Source: Parvibaculum sp. (GTDB lineage Bacteria > Pseudomonadota > Alphaproteobacteria > Parvibaculales > Parvibaculaceae). From it: a stretch of 64,000 bases of DNA. Below, piece after piece: positions 1 to 9,207 of this stretch (position 1 is the first letter of the stretch; every line of letters begins with the position of its first letter). A program made the translations under genes and the position numbers. The notes beneath the pieces were generated by a model. That model saw only the letters and a program-made list of their open reading frames with translations, did not search any database and was not told the origin of the DNA. Location: NCBI RefSeq assembly GCF_030694575.1, contig NZ_JAUYUS010000100.1, forward strand, positions 87,182 to 151,181, written 5' to 3'.

Positions 1-2
1 AA

Positions 3-329
3 GGCATCGAATATCAAGGTAAGGTCGGCAAAGACCACGACGCCGACGCAGGCAAGGCTGCCGCGCGCCTCACCATGATGAATGTGCTCGCCCAATTGAA
101 AGCCGCATGTGGAGGCGACCTCGATCGCGTGACACGCTGCGTGAAATTGCTTGGTTTCGTCAACGCCACACCCGATTTCGATCAGCAGCCGGCTGTCATA
201 AACGGCGCATCGGATCTTCTCGTGGAAATCTTCGGCGATGCTGGCCGGCATGCGCGCTCCGCCGTTGCCGCCCCCTCGCTCCCTTTTCAGATCACCGTCG
301 AAATCGAGGCGATTTTCGAGATCGCGTAA
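3..329 (+). CDS. RidA family protein (3' part of gene)
   Basis: This is the C-terminal part of a RidA/YjgF/UK114 protein; the start lies before the window and the frame is open from base 3. Family members hydrolyse reactive enamine/imine intermediates released by PLP enzymes. The visible part has the helix AAARLTMMNVLAQLKAACGG, a stretch resembling the family's LGFVNATPDF, and near the end HARSAVAAPSLP followed by VEIEAIFEIA. The Arg in HARSAV matches the conserved substrate-binding Arg. About 108 residues are visible. It lies 27 bases upstream of a FemAB-like acyltransferase on the same strand. I am sure of the family, not of the substrate. Confidence 0.88.
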   Translation, partial: GIEYQGKVGKDHDADAGKAAARLTMMNVLAQLKAACGGDLDRVTRCVKLLGFVNATPDFDQQPAVINGASDLLVEIFGDAGRHARSAVAAPSLPFQITVEIEAIFEIA

Positions 330-356
330 GTAGCTCCGCTGATCTAGAATCCTGCC

Positions 357-1556
357 ATGGGCGACAGCGAACAGGCCATTATCCGCATCGTCGACAGCCT
401 TGCGGCGGTCGACCCCGTGCAATGGGACGCCTGTGCGAACCCGCCGGGCGAACCGGCCAATCCGTTTGTTTCGCATGCCTTTCTGGCCGCGCTTGAAGAG
501 AGCGGGTCAGCCACACGCCGCACCGGCTGGCTGCCTCAGCACATCCTGCTCGAAGACGACCAATGCCGCCTGGCGGGCTGCATGCCGCTCTATCTGAAGA
601 GCCACAGCCGGGGCGAATACGTATTCGACCACGGTTGGGCCAACGCCTTCGAGAATGCCGGCGGCCGCTATTATCCGAAGTTGCAATGCTCCGTTCCCTT
701 CACGCCCGCGACGGGCCCCCGCCTGCTGGCGCCGTCGGGCCCCGGCCGCGAAGCGGTGGAAGAGGCTCTGATCGCCGGCGCGGTTGAATATGGCAAACGC
801 CTCGGCGTCTCCTCGCTGCACATCACCTTCCTGCCCGAGCGGCAATGGGCACGTCTGGGCAGGGCCGGACTTCTGCAGCGTACCGACCAGCAGTTTCACT
901 GGCATAACCGAGGTTACACCTCCTTCGACGACTTCCTCGCCGATCTCTCTTCGCGCAAACGCAAGATGATCCGGAAGGAGCGCGAGCGGGCACGAGACAA
1001 TGGCGTGACCGTCGAATGGGTAACCGGGAGCGACCTGACCGAAGATCACTGGGACGCGTTCTTCGCATTCTATATGGACACCGGCTCGCGCAAATGGGGC
1101 TCGCCATACCTCAGCCGCGAGTTCTTCAGCCTGATCGGCGAAAGAATGGCCAAGGAAACGCTTCTTGTGATGGCGCGGCGTGACGGTCGCCTGATCGCCG
1201 GCGCCCTGAACTTCATTGGCGGCGACGCATTATATGGTCGCAACTGGGGCGCACTCGAACCCCATCCCTTCCTGCATTTCGAATGCTGTTACTATCAGGC
1301 GATAGAGTTTGCCATTGAGCGTGGGCTCGCCCGTGTCGAGGCCGGGGCGCAAGGCGAGCATAAGTTGGCGCGCGGATATATGCCGTCGCGCACCTACAGC
1401 ACCCACTGGATCGCCAACGCTTCGTTCCGCGATGCCGTGGACGAATATCTGTCGCGCGAACGACAGCACGTCGATCGGGATATTGCAGCACTTGGCGAAT
1501 ACGCGCCCTTCCGGCACGATAGTGTCAGGGAAGAACATCAGGAGGACGATTTCTGA
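357..1556 (+). CDS. FemAB-like GNAT-fold acyltransferase (DUF482 family)
   Basis: A 399-residue protein of the FemAB_like (DUF482, PF04339) group, which has two GNAT-like folds. Recognisable blocks are a WDAC segment near residue 24, FVSHAFLAALE near residue 40, RKRKMIRKERERA near residue 200, and the C-terminal HFECCYYQAIEFAIERGL followed by GAQGEHKLARGYMPSRTYS at about residues 310-345. Relatives are often labelled peptidoglycan biosynthesis or N-acyl amino acid synthase-like proteins, but the substrate is not established. No signal peptide or membrane segment is visible, so it should be cytosolic. It ends two bases before the GTG of the HIT gene, so the two are probably co-transcribed. Confidence 0.85.
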   Translation: MGDSEQAIIRIVDSLAAVDPVQWDACANPPGEPANPFVSHAFLAALEESGSATRRTGWLPQHILLEDDQCRLAGCMPLYLKSHSRGEYVFDHGWANAFENAGGRYYPKLQCSVPFTPATGPRLLAPSGPGREAVEEALIAGAVEYGKRLGVSSLHITFLPERQWARLGRAGLLQRTDQQFHWHNRGYTSFDDFLADLSSRKRKMIRKERERARDNGVTVEWVTGSDLTEDHWDAFFAFYMDTGSRKWGSPYLSREFFSLIGERMAKETLLVMARRDGRLIAGALNFIGGDALYGRNWGALEPHPFLHFECCYYQAIEFAIERGLARVEAGAQGEHKLARGYMPSRTYSTHWIANASFRDAVDEYLSRERQHVDRDIAALGEYAPFRHDSVREEHQEDDF

Positions 1557-1558
1557 CC

Positions 1559-1978
1559 GTGGCTTACGATCAAAAGAACATTTTCGCAAAAATCCTGCGC
1601 GGAGAGGCCCCCTGCTTCAAAGTGTATGAGGACGACATGACGCTCTCCTTCATGGACGTGATGCCGCAGGCCGAGGGGCACACTCTCGTCATTCCCAAAT
1701 ATCCCGCCGAGAATATTTATGACCTCGATCCGGAATATGCGGGAGCAATGGCGAAGACGGTAAAGAAAATCGCCGCAGCTGTGAAAACCGCCTTCGACGC
1801 GCCGGGAATACTCATCGCTCAACTTAACGGTGCCGCCGCCGGACAAACCGTCTTCCACATCCACACACACGTCATCCCCCGATCGCAAGGCATAGACCTG
1901 AAACTGCATGCGCGCGAGATGGCCGACTTTGAAGAACTCAAGAAGCACGCAGAAAAAATCAAGGCGGCACTTCAATAG
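1559..1978 (+). CDS. HIT family protein (histidine triad nucleotide hydrolase)
   Basis: A 139-residue histidine-triad protein. The signature at about residues 97-106 reads FHIHTHVIPR, the H-x-H-x-H active site where the middle His attacks the nucleotide alpha phosphate. The N-terminus KILRGEAPCFKVYEDD is typical of Hint-like enzymes. They usually hydrolyse AMP-lysine or other purine phosphoramidates in the cytosol. The start is GTG, two bases after the upstream stop, with GGAGG at about 1541-1545 ahead of it. A perfect 14-bp inverted repeat follows the gene. Length and motifs are normal. Confidence 0.93.
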   Translation: MAYDQKNIFAKILRGEAPCFKVYEDDMTLSFMDVMPQAEGHTLVIPKYPAENIYDLDPEYAGAMAKTVKKIAAAVKTAFDAPGILIAQLNGAAAGQTVFHIHTHVIPRSQGIDLKLHAREMADFEELKKHAEKIKAALQ

Positions 1979-1992
1979 ACACAAAGAGAATA

Positions 1993-2028
1993 GCCGCTGC
2001 GATGAACGAAAATTTTCATCGCAGCGGC
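1993..2028. terminator. Inverted repeat after the HIT gene, possible terminator
   Basis: Two perfect 14-base arms, GCCGCTGCGATGAA at 1993-2006 and its complement at 2015-2028, surround an 8-base loop. The hairpin lies between the HIT stop and the Shine-Dalgarno of the next gene. No T-run follows, so it could be a weak terminator, a transcript-stabilising hairpin or an operator. Confidence 0.5.
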
Positions 2029-2047
2029 ACAACATAGGGGAGGAATC

Positions 2048-3667
2048 ATGAAACGCTTGCAGGGGGCGGCGATCTTCGCCGCCGTGATCGCGCTTGCGGC
2101 CGCTTGCTCCGACAAGGAGGAATACGCGCAGGAAACAGTGACCCCGCCCTCTCCCTTTCACGGGATTCACGGTATAACCGTCACGAAAGAAGGGAGGATC
2201 CTCGCAGGCAGCGTCGTTGGCCGGGCGATCTATGAGGTAAACGGAGAAACCGGAGAAACCGGCATTTATGAAGGCCCGCCCGAAGGCATGGCCGACGATC
2301 TCGAACAAGGTCCGGACGGCACCCTCGCATGGACGGCCTTCCTCGATGGTAAAGTCTATGCTCGAACCCTGGATGGAACCCTGCTGACGCTCGCCGACGG
2401 CCTGCCCGGCATGAACTCGCTCGCATGGACCGATGACGGACGGCTTTTTGCAACCCAGGTATTTCTCGGCGATGCCCTCTATGAACTCGATCCCTCCGGC
2501 AAAAATCCGCCTCGCAAGATCATGGAAGGCATGGGCGGACTCAATGGCTTCGACTTCGGCCCTGACGGCCACCTTTACGGACCGCTCTGGTTCAAGAAGC
2601 AGGTGGTAAGGGTCGACGTAGACGCCGGCACCCTCGACGTTGTCGCGGAAGGATTCAAAACGCCCGCCGCAGCAAATTTCAATTCAAAGGGCGATCTCTA
2701 TGTGGTGGATACCGAAGCCGGGCATGTCTATCGCGTAAACACGAGCAACGGTGAAAAGACGCTTGTGTCCGAAGTAGCGCCGGCGATCGACAATCTTGCA
2801 TTCGACGCGGCCGACAATCTCTATATCACCAACATGGCCGACAACGCCGTTATCTCGATCGACACAGAGACCGGCTCTTCCCGCACGCTCGTCTCCGGCG
2901 TTCTTGCCGTTGCTGGCGGCATAGCCTTCGGCGGCACCGCAGACGACAGCGCGCTTTATGTAGCCGACCTGTTCGCCCTGCGGAAAATCGATCCTGTCAC
3001 GGGCACTGTCACCGAAATGGCGCGCGTCTGGTCGTCGAATATCGATTATCCGCTGAGCATCACGGTTGCCAACGGCAAAATCGCAGTCGCGGCGCTGACC
3101 GCAGGAGCGGTCCAGATTTTCGATCAGAAAACGGGTGAATCGCTCGGCCTGCATCACGGCTTCACAACACCGGCGGATGCCATAGCCCTTGCCGACGGCG
3201 ACGTCCTTGTGTCGGAATATGCGCGGGGCGCAATCGTCCGCGTGAAAGGCAACGATTGGTCGAAGCGAACGGATATCGCAACAGGCCTTGCCGGACCGGC
3301 CATGATCAGGTTCGACAGCAACGGAAAGCTATATGTGAGCGAACGGGAGGCGGGCACCGTTTCGAGCATCGACGCCGAAAGCGGTGAGCGTTCAATCGTT
3401 GCGGACGGGCTTTCCTCACCGGAGGGTTTCGATATCGCGTCCGACGGGCAGCTTGTCGTGGCGGAAGTCGGCGCAAAGCGCATCACAGCTGTCGACCTTG
3501 AGACTGGTAAAAAGGTAATTCTGAAAGAAAACCTCCCGATCGGATTCGATGGTCCAGACTCGGCACCCGCGATCTTCATTCCGACCGGCGTCGCCGTGGT
3601 TCCCAACGGGGATATCTTCTATTCATCCGACATCGATGTTGCGATTTACAAGCTGAAGAAGGGCTGA
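2048..3667 (+). CDS. Beta-propeller lipoprotein, SMP-30/NHL-like
   Basis: A 539-residue exported protein. The N-terminus MKRLQGAAIFAAVIALAAAC is a lipoprotein signal peptide with lipobox LAAC, so Cys20 should be lipidated. The rest is repeated blades of the form FGPDGHLYG, FNSKGDLYVVD, FDAADNLYITN, FDSNGKLYVSE and IASDGQLVVAE, typical of SMP-30/gluconolactonase and NHL propellers. A good Shine-Dalgarno (GGGGAGGAATC) precedes the ATG. A hairpin at 3693-3722 ends the unit. No catalytic motif lets me name a substrate; it may be a periplasmic lactonase or a binding scaffold. Confidence 0.8.
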   Translation: MKRLQGAAIFAAVIALAAACSDKEEYAQETVTPPSPFHGIHGITVTKEGRILAGSVVGRAIYEVNGETGETGIYEGPPEGMADDLEQGPDGTLAWTAFLDGKVYARTLDGTLLTLADGLPGMNSLAWTDDGRLFATQVFLGDALYELDPSGKNPPRKIMEGMGGLNGFDFGPDGHLYGPLWFKKQVVRVDVDAGTLDVVAEGFKTPAAANFNSKGDLYVVDTEAGHVYRVNTSNGEKTLVSEVAPAIDNLAFDAADNLYITNMADNAVISIDTETGSSRTLVSGVLAVAGGIAFGGTADDSALYVADLFALRKIDPVTGTVTEMARVWSSNIDYPLSITVANGKIAVAALTAGAVQIFDQKTGESLGLHHGFTTPADAIALADGDVLVSEYARGAIVRVKGNDWSKRTDIATGLAGPAMIRFDSNGKLYVSEREAGTVSSIDAESGERSIVADGLSSPEGFDIASDGQLVVAEVGAKRITAVDLETGKKVILKENLPIGFDGPDSAPAIFIPTGVAVVPNGDIFYSSDIDVAIYKLKKG

Positions 3668-3692
3668 ATCTCCGCCGGGCTTTGAACATGAA

Positions 3693-3722
3693 AGAGGCCG
3701 CCACGTCACCGTGGCGGCCTCT
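3693..3722. terminator. Bidirectional hairpin terminator between convergent genes
   Basis: AGAGGCCGCCACG at 3693-3705 pairs with its exact complement at 3710-3722 across a 4-base loop. It lies between the ends of the lipoprotein gene (plus) and the VOC gene (minus). The T-rich flank is short on both sides. Confidence 0.7.
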
Positions 3723-3747
3723 CCTTCTATCGGTTCCGAAATGCCGC

Positions 3748-4113
3748 TTACATATGAAAAGCAACAAACTTGTTGCCGTCGAGGTCGCGGAAATATCCGC
3801 CGTAAAATGTGCCACCGCGCAACCCGGGCGCGCCCTCATCCGTTCCGCCGAGGCTCATCGCCTTCGCGTGAATTTTATCCACGGCCTCCTGCGACCCTGC
3901 CGCCAGCGCTACCATTACGCCGTTTCCATAGGTTGCCTTGTTGCCATCATGAGGTTTTGTGATCGCAAGCATCGGTCCAGCACCGTTGCTCCAGCCGATA
4001 AAGCGACCGGGGTCCGACATGGCGCGCTTCGCACCGAGCTCCCCGAGCAACGCATCGTAAAAGACCGCGGCCCGATCGAGATCGTTGGTGCCGAGCATTA
4101 TGTAGCCGATCAT
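3748..4113 (-). CDS. VOC superfamily (glyoxalase/bleomycin-resistance fold) protein
   Basis: A 121-residue single-module vicinal oxygen chelate protein. It starts MIGYIMLGTNDLDRAAVFYD and ends with GGYFRDLDGNKFVAFHM, the usual first and last strands of the fold. The start at 4113 is chosen because GGGGAG lies 6 bases before this ATG and family homology begins there; a longer frame to 4155 adds 14 non-homologous residues. Such proteins act as dimers on metal-bound small molecules, but the substrate is unknown. It stands alone between two terminators. Confidence 0.85.
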   Translation of the reverse strand: MIGYIMLGTNDLDRAAVFYDALLGELGAKRAMSDPGRFIGWSNGAGPMLAITKPHDGNKATYGNGVMVALAAGSQEAVDKIHAKAMSLGGTDEGAPGLRGGTFYGGYFRDLDGNKFVAFHM

Positions 4114-4162
4114 GAGTATTCTCCCCAAGGTTGTTTCTGCGGTCGATTGATACACAGAAAAA

Positions 4163-4196
4163 AGGCGGGCACGAAATCAATCTTTCGTGCCCGCCT
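4163..4196 (-). terminator. Rho-independent terminator of clpS-clpA
   Basis: AGGCGGGCACGAAA at 4163-4176 pairs with its complement at 4183-4196. Read on the minus strand the stem is followed by TTTTTT, a classic intrinsic terminator 24 bases after the clpA stop. Confidence 0.88.
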
Positions 4197-4219
4197 GGAT
4201 CTCAAATATCGTTCCGTCG

Positions 4220-6598
4220 CTAGTCGACCAGCAACGGCACCTTCGGCACGGTACCCCCGCCCGACCCGCCAGACCCGTCCCGGGGCTTTCGTGCGCCGGG
4301 TTTCTTCGGTCCGCCGCTCGGGCTGCGAGGAACGACCGCCTCTATCTCGAAATCGAGCACGTCGTCCCTCACCGTCACGACCACATGACCGCCCTTGACG
4401 AGTTTGCCGAACAGGACTTCGTCGGCAAGAGGCTTTTTGATGTTTTCCTGGATAACGCGCGCAAGAGGACGCGCACCCATTTGCTCGTCGTAACCCCGCT
4501 CGGCCAACCAGTTGTTCGCTTCCGGTGTCAACTCTATCGTGACGTTGCGGTCCGCGAGCTGCACCTCAAGCTGCAGGACGAACTTCTCGACGACCTGCGC
4601 GATGACTTCCTGCGGCAAATGTCCGAAGGCGATCACGGCATCCAGACGGTTGCGGAATTCCGGCGTGAAAAGCCGCTTGATTGCATCTTCATCGTCGCCG
4701 GTTCGCTTCTTTTGCGAGAAGCCGATGGTTGGTTTCGCCATGTCGGCGGCGCCGGCATTCGTGGTCATGATGAGCACGACGTTCCGGAAATCGATCTTCT
4801 TGCCGTTATGGTCGGTCAGCTTCCCGTGGTCCATCACCTGCAACAGGATGTTGAAAAGATCGGGATGAGCTTTTTCGATTTCATCGAGCAACAAGACGCA
4901 ATGCGGATGCTGGTCGACGCCGTCTGTAAGCAGACCGCCCTGATCGAAGCCGACATAACCGGGCGGCGCGCCAATCAACCGAGATACCGTGTGCCGTTCC
5001 ATGTATTCCGACATGTCGAAGCGGAGCATTTCCACACCGAGCACCGAAGCAAGCTGTCTCGCCACTTCCGTTTTGCCCACACCGGTCGGGCCGGAGAACA
5101 GATAGCAACCGATAGGCTTCTCCGCCTCCCGCAGCCCCGCACGCGCGAGCTTGATCGATGCCGCCAGGGCATCGATTGCCGCATCCTGACCGAACACGAC
5201 GCGCTTCAGCTCGGTGTCCAGATCCTTCAGCTTTTCGGTATCGCTCTTGGAAACCGACTTCGGGGGAATGCGGGCCATCGTGGCGACGACAGCCTCGATC
5301 TCGGCAACCCCGATCGTCTTCTTGCGACGCGACTCGGGCAACAGCATCTGCGAGGCACCCGCTTCGTCGATAACGTCTATGGCTTTGTCCGGCAGTTTCC
5401 TGTCGTGCATGTACTTCGCCGAAAGGTCCACCGCCGCTTTCACGGCATCGCTCGTATAGCGAACCTTGTGGAATTCCTCGAAATAAGGCTTGAGCCCTTT
5501 CAATATCTTGATCGTATCCGGCACGGACGGCTCAGCCACGTCGATTTTCTGGAACCGGCGCACCAGTGCGCGGTCTTTCTCGAAATGCTGCCGGTATTCT
5601 TTATAGGTAGTAGAGCCGATGCAGCGGACAGAACCGCTCGCCAAGGCGGGCTTGAGCAGGTTTGAGGCATCCATGGCCCCCCCGCTCGTCGCACCGGCGC
5701 CGATCACCGTGTGGATTTCATCGATAAACATGATCGCGCCTGGGTAGCCTTCGATCTCCTTGATGACCGCCTTGATGCGCTCTTCGAAATCGCCCCGGTA
5801 GCGCGTACCGGCAAGCAACGTGCCCATATCGAGCGAGAAGATCGTGGCGTTCCTCAGAACCTCGGGCACCTCTCCCTTTACGATACGACGCGCCAAGCCT
5901 TCTGCGATGGCGGTCTTCCCGACACCGGGGTCGCCGACGAAAAGCGGATTGTTCTTGGACCGGCGGCAGAGAATCTGGATCGTCCGCTCGACCTCCCGCT
6001 CGCGCCCGATCAGCGGATCGATCTTGCCCTGCTTCGCCTTCTCGTTGAGGTTCACGCAGTAGTTATCGAGCGCCTCCGTGGTCCGCTCCTTCCGGGTTCT
6101 TTCGCTCGGCTCCGGCTCTTCCTGGGCGCCGCGTACCGGCCGCGTCTCGCTCATATCGCCGCGCTTGGCTATGCCGTGACTGATGTAGTTCACGGCATCG
6201 TATCGGGTCATGTCCTGCTCTTGCAGGAAATAGGCGGCGTGGCTCTCCCGTTCCGCGAACATGGCAACAAGCACGTTCGCGCCGGTGACCTCTTCGCGGC
6301 CCGACGATTGCACATGAATAACGGCGCGCTGGATCACGCGCTGGAAGCCGGCGGTTGGTTTGGAGTCCTCTCCATTCTCGACCACCAGGCTCGAAAGCTC
6401 GTTATCGACATAGTTGGTGAGTTGCTGCCTCAGCAAATCCATATCGACGTTGCATGCGCGCATGACAGCGGCTGCATCCTGATCGTCCATCAGCGAAAGC
6501 AGAAGATGTTCCAGAGTTGCGTATTCGTGGTCGCGCTCGTTGGCAAGCGCCAGCGCGCGGTGAAGGCCCTCTTCTAGGCTGCGTGAAAACGTCGGCAC
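4220..6598 (-). CDS. clpA: ATP-dependent Clp protease ATP-binding subunit ClpA
   Basis: A 792-residue Hsp100 unfoldase that feeds substrates to the ClpP peptidase. The N domain (about 1-145) carries the two Clp repeats. AAA-1 has Walker A GDPGVGKTA and Walker B MFIDEIHTVIG; AAA-2 has Walker A SGPTGVGKTE and Walker B LLLDEIEKAHPD. The IGF loop that docks to ClpP is seen in PTIGFSQKK. The C-terminus has a Gly/Lys/Pro-rich tail. It lacks the long ClpB middle domain. The start is GTG with AAGGGAAGG 7 bases upstream. clpS lies directly upstream, the standard order. Confidence 0.97.
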   Translation of the reverse strand: MPTFSRSLEEGLHRALALANERDHEYATLEHLLLSLMDDQDAAAVMRACNVDMDLLRQQLTNYVDNELSSLVVENGEDSKPTAGFQRVIQRAVIHVQSSGREEVTGANVLVAMFAERESHAAYFLQEQDMTRYDAVNYISHGIAKRGDMSETRPVRGAQEEPEPSERTRKERTTEALDNYCVNLNEKAKQGKIDPLIGREREVERTIQILCRRSKNNPLFVGDPGVGKTAIAEGLARRIVKGEVPEVLRNATIFSLDMGTLLAGTRYRGDFEERIKAVIKEIEGYPGAIMFIDEIHTVIGAGATSGGAMDASNLLKPALASGSVRCIGSTTYKEYRQHFEKDRALVRRFQKIDVAEPSVPDTIKILKGLKPYFEEFHKVRYTSDAVKAAVDLSAKYMHDRKLPDKAIDVIDEAGASQMLLPESRRKKTIGVAEIEAVVATMARIPPKSVSKSDTEKLKDLDTELKRVVFGQDAAIDALAASIKLARAGLREAEKPIGCYLFSGPTGVGKTEVARQLASVLGVEMLRFDMSEYMERHTVSRLIGAPPGYVGFDQGGLLTDGVDQHPHCVLLLDEIEKAHPDLFNILLQVMDHGKLTDHNGKKIDFRNVVLIMTTNAGAADMAKPTIGFSQKKRTGDDEDAIKRLFTPEFRNRLDAVIAFGHLPQEVIAQVVEKFVLQLEVQLADRNVTIELTPEANNWLAERGYDEQMGARPLARVIQENIKKPLADEVLFGKLVKGGHVVVTVRDDVLDFEIEAVVPRSPSGGPKKPGARKPRDGSGGSGGGTVPKVPLLVD

Positions 6599-6646
6599 TT
6601 CCGAACCTTCCCTTCTGCTGAACCAAAGTACAGCTACGACGCGCTA

Positions 6647-6979
6647 CTATTCTTTCTCCATCGTGCACTGCAGCGGGTGCTGGTGCTGCCGCGCAAAATC
6701 CATCACCTGGGTCACTTTTGTCTCAGCCACCTCATATGTATAGAGGCCGCAAATCCCCACTCCGTGCTGATGAACATGAAGCATTATTACCGTCGCCTCA
6801 TCTCGCCCCTTATTGAAAAACCGCTCCAACACATGCACGACGAACTCCATGGGCGTGTAATCGTCGTTGAGCAGCAATACCTTGTAGAGCGATGGCTTTT
6901 TGGTCTTCGGCTTCGTCTTCGTGATGACGCCGGTACCCGAACCTCCGTCGTCATCCCCGCGCCGCCTGTCGTCGGACAT
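6647..6979 (-). CDS. clpS: ClpS adaptor (N-end rule recognition)
   Basis: A 110-residue ClpA adaptor that binds N-degron substrates. Family blocks are [20 protein letters not shown] and [20 protein letters not shown], including the Asn-Asp pair that contacts the substrate amino group. The N-terminal 30 residues are a charged Gly-rich linker, as expected for the arm that enters ClpA. I choose the ATG at 6979 because family homology and normal length support it; the frame stays open to 7090 but those residues are low-complexity and non-homologous. It is followed by clpA after 48 bases. Confidence 0.95.
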   Translation of the reverse strand: MSDDRRRGDDDGGSGTGVITKTKPKTKKPSLYKVLLLNDDYTPMEFVVHVLERFFNKGRDEATVIMLHVHQHGVGICGLYTYEVAETKVTQVMDFARQHQHPLQCTMEKE

Positions 6980-7317
6980 CCCCGTTCCCGCCGAAATCTC
7001 ATGGAGCGTCCGGGCTTTGAACTGCTCGGTCGCCTTGCCACTACGTCTTTGCAACCAACACATTAGATAGTCGAACATCGCGAAATTCAAAGCCCATCCT
7101 AATCATAGCGGTGCATCTCGGCGATTTTGCGATGCGTCGGGAACCTTCGGGGGCGTGGCTCGCCGGGGCCGGAGATGCGTCGGACGTGTGTGACAGAGGC
7201 ACGGAAACATATCCAGCCCATCCATAGGTGCGCACCCGACGCGAAGCATGACAGTCGACATCGAGGCTCAAGACTACGCCTACGCCGATTCCCGCAGCGC
7301 CTTCCACCAAAATTAGG

Positions 7318-7336
7318 GATTCGTTAACCTTGTTAA
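7318..7336 (+). promoter_or_regulatory. CtrA-like and GANTC sites upstream of the D,D-carboxypeptidase gene
   Basis: The gap 6980-7524 holds no convincing gene. Near its middle a GATTC (GANTC, the CcrM methylation site) at 7318-7322 is followed at once by TTAACCTTGTTAA at 7324-7336, close to alphaproteobacterial CtrA half-sites (TTAACC-type). AT-rich sequence TTAATAAATTGGTAATA continues to about 7350, the only AT-rich patch here. It suggests a cell-cycle promoter for the gene at 7525. The spacing between TTAA halves is 5 rather than 7, so the match is imperfect. Confidence 0.35.
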
Positions 7337-7524
7337 TAAATTGGTAATACCTACGGCATATCGTCCGGTCATTCTGGCAAGCGCCTAAGATAGCTACGGT
7401 TTTCGACATTTTGGCCCCCGAGGGGTCTTCGCAAGCTGTGGTTCTCGCGCTACAGTCTGACCGGGACGAGTTTCGGGGCGGCACGCACAGGCAGGGTGTG
7501 CCAAAAAAGAGGGATTAAGTCGGT

Positions 7525-9207
7525 ATGCAGGGGTCTGCGCCCACGAGTTTTGCGCGCATTTCCTCAGGTCGGAGCGGTTTCGCGGCCAGTTTTGGTATAG
7601 CTGGTTTAGTGGCACTCTTCTTCCTGGCGTTAGGCTCGCCTGTTCATGCGGCAGCGCCCAAAGAGGCGGCGCTCGTTATGGATGCCTATTCGGGCCAGGT
7701 CTTGTATGCCCGCAACGCGGACGAATACCGCTATCCCGCCTCTCTCACCAAGGTCATGACGCTGTATCTTCTCTTTGAGAAGCTGCAAGCGGGCGACGCC
7801 ACTTTGAAATCCCGCATTACGATGACGCAGCGCGGAGCTGGCATGCCCCCGTCCAAGCTTGGACTGCGGGCCGGTGAAACGATCAGCGTCGAGGACGCCA
7901 TTCTTGCGCTCGTGACGCGCTCGGCAAACGACGTGGCATCGGCCACTGGCGCTTACATAGCCGGCACGGAAGACGATTTCGCGGTCTTGATGACCAAGAA
8001 GGCCCGCGAACTTGGCATGGCACGAACAACCTACAAAAACGCGTCCGGCCTCCCGAACAGCGCGCAAAAGACGACTGCGCGCGATCAGGCAACCTTGGCA
8101 AAGCGCATGCGGGCCGATTTTCCGCAATATTATCATTACTTCAGCACCGAATATTTCGCGTGGGGCAAAGCTCGCATCCGCAACCACAACCGGTTGCTCG
8201 GCGAATACAAGGGAACGACCGGCCTCAAGACCGGCTACACAAATGCTTCGGGCTTCAACCTCACGGCTACGGTAGAGCGGGACGACAAGTTCCTGATCGG
8301 TGTCGTGATGGGCGGCAACCAGGCAAAGACCCGGGATGCTCATATGATCGAAATTCTCGATCGCGCCTTCCCTCGCGCCATTGCCATGAAAAACGGCAAT
8401 ACCCTGATGGCCGCCAATGCCGGACCGGCTCCGAAGCCGATCGTTCGTCCCCTGGGTCTCGCGTCCCAGGACGATCGGGCGGCGCTTCTGCAACTTGCTT
8501 CGTCCCTGGAGGACGAACGCGATCCCGACGAAGAAACATATGCCCAGGGAGATTTGTCGGCCGACGTGCCTGCGCCAGTCGAAATGGCGGTACTCGTAGC
8601 ACCGACTCCCCAGCCCGTTATCCGGGCCAAGGCGATCACCCAACCGGTTTCGCCCCCTGAAAAAGTCGAAGTGGCAGCCCCGGTCGACAGCGTCACCGCC
8701 TATGCGGTCGCAGCGCTTCGGAGCGCAGAAGGCCCCGTCATGCAGGCAGGCCGCGAGATTGGCAATTTCCTGGTGGCGCCGGCCAATGCAAGCGTCAGCC
8801 CGGAAGCCGCTGCCAATCCCTTGCTCAGAACGGCCGCGAACGACCCGGCACGCCGCGAACCGCCGGCATCTCAGTCATGGCGAGACGGCGATCCCCTTAT
8901 TCCCGAGGGCACATGGATCATTCAGATCGGTGCCTATGCGGAACAGTCGGATGCGGTGGATAGCATCCGCAAGGCCATGCGCGCCGCCCCCACGGAACTT
9001 GGCGATGCCGTTCCGGTCACGATTCCCGTGAAAACAGCGAATAACCGCACACTCTATCGCTCACGTTTCGGCGGGTTCGATGGAGAGAGCGCGGCCAAGA
9101 ATGCTTGCGGACGGCTGGCTCGTCAGGCCATCCAGTGCATTCCCATTCCGCCTTCGAACTGGACTCTGCCTCAGACGGTGGACGGGGCGGAAAAAGGGCG
9201 CGGCTAA
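7525..9207 (+). CDS. D-alanyl-D-alanine carboxypeptidase with C-terminal SPOR domain
   Basis: A 560-residue low-molecular-weight penicillin-binding protein (peptidase S11) that trims the terminal D-Ala of peptidoglycan stems in the periplasm. A signal peptide spans about residues 1-43. Active-site motifs are S73-L-T-K76 (nucleophile Ser73), SAN in RSANDVASA, and KTG in GLKTGYTNASG. A Pro/Ala/Val-rich linker from about residue 290 to 465 leads to a SPOR domain starting at WIIQIGAYAEQSDAV, which usually binds denuded glycan at the division septum. A GAGGGA Shine-Dalgarno precedes the ATG. It converges on mipZ, with stop codons overlapping by 4 bases. Confidence 0.94.
   Translation: MQGSAPTSFARISSGRSGFAASFGIAGLVALFFLALGSPVHAAAPKEAALVMDAYSGQVLYARNADEYRYPASLTKVMTLYLLFEKLQAGDATLKSRITMTQRGAGMPPSKLGLRAGETISVEDAILALVTRSANDVASATGAYIAGTEDDFAVLMTKKARELGMARTTYKNASGLPNSAQKTTARDQATLAKRMRADFPQYYHYFSTEYFAWGKARIRNHNRLLGEYKGTTGLKTGYTNASGFNLTATVERDDKFLIGVVMGGNQAKTRDAHMIEILDRAFPRAIAMKNGNTLMAANAGPAPKPIVRPLGLASQDDRAALLQLASSLEDERDPDEETYAQGDLSADVPAPVEMAVLVAPTPQPVIRAKAITQPVSPPEKVEVAAPVDSVTAYAVAALRSAEGPVMQAGREIGNFLVAPANASVSPEAAANPLLRTAANDPARREPPASQSWRDGDPLIPEGTWIIQIGAYAEQSDAVDSIRKAMRAAPTELGDAVPVTIPVKTANNRTLYRSRFGGFDGESAAKNACGRLARQAIQCIPIPPSNWTLPQTVDGAEKGRG

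Noticed and set aside
4187..5665. A 492-codon plus-strand open frame
   Set aside because: Antisense to clpA, with no motif and no Shine-Dalgarno.
6980..7524. Possible gene in the clpS-carboxypeptidase gap
   Set aside because: Only short open frames without motifs; the AT-rich patch fits a promoter.
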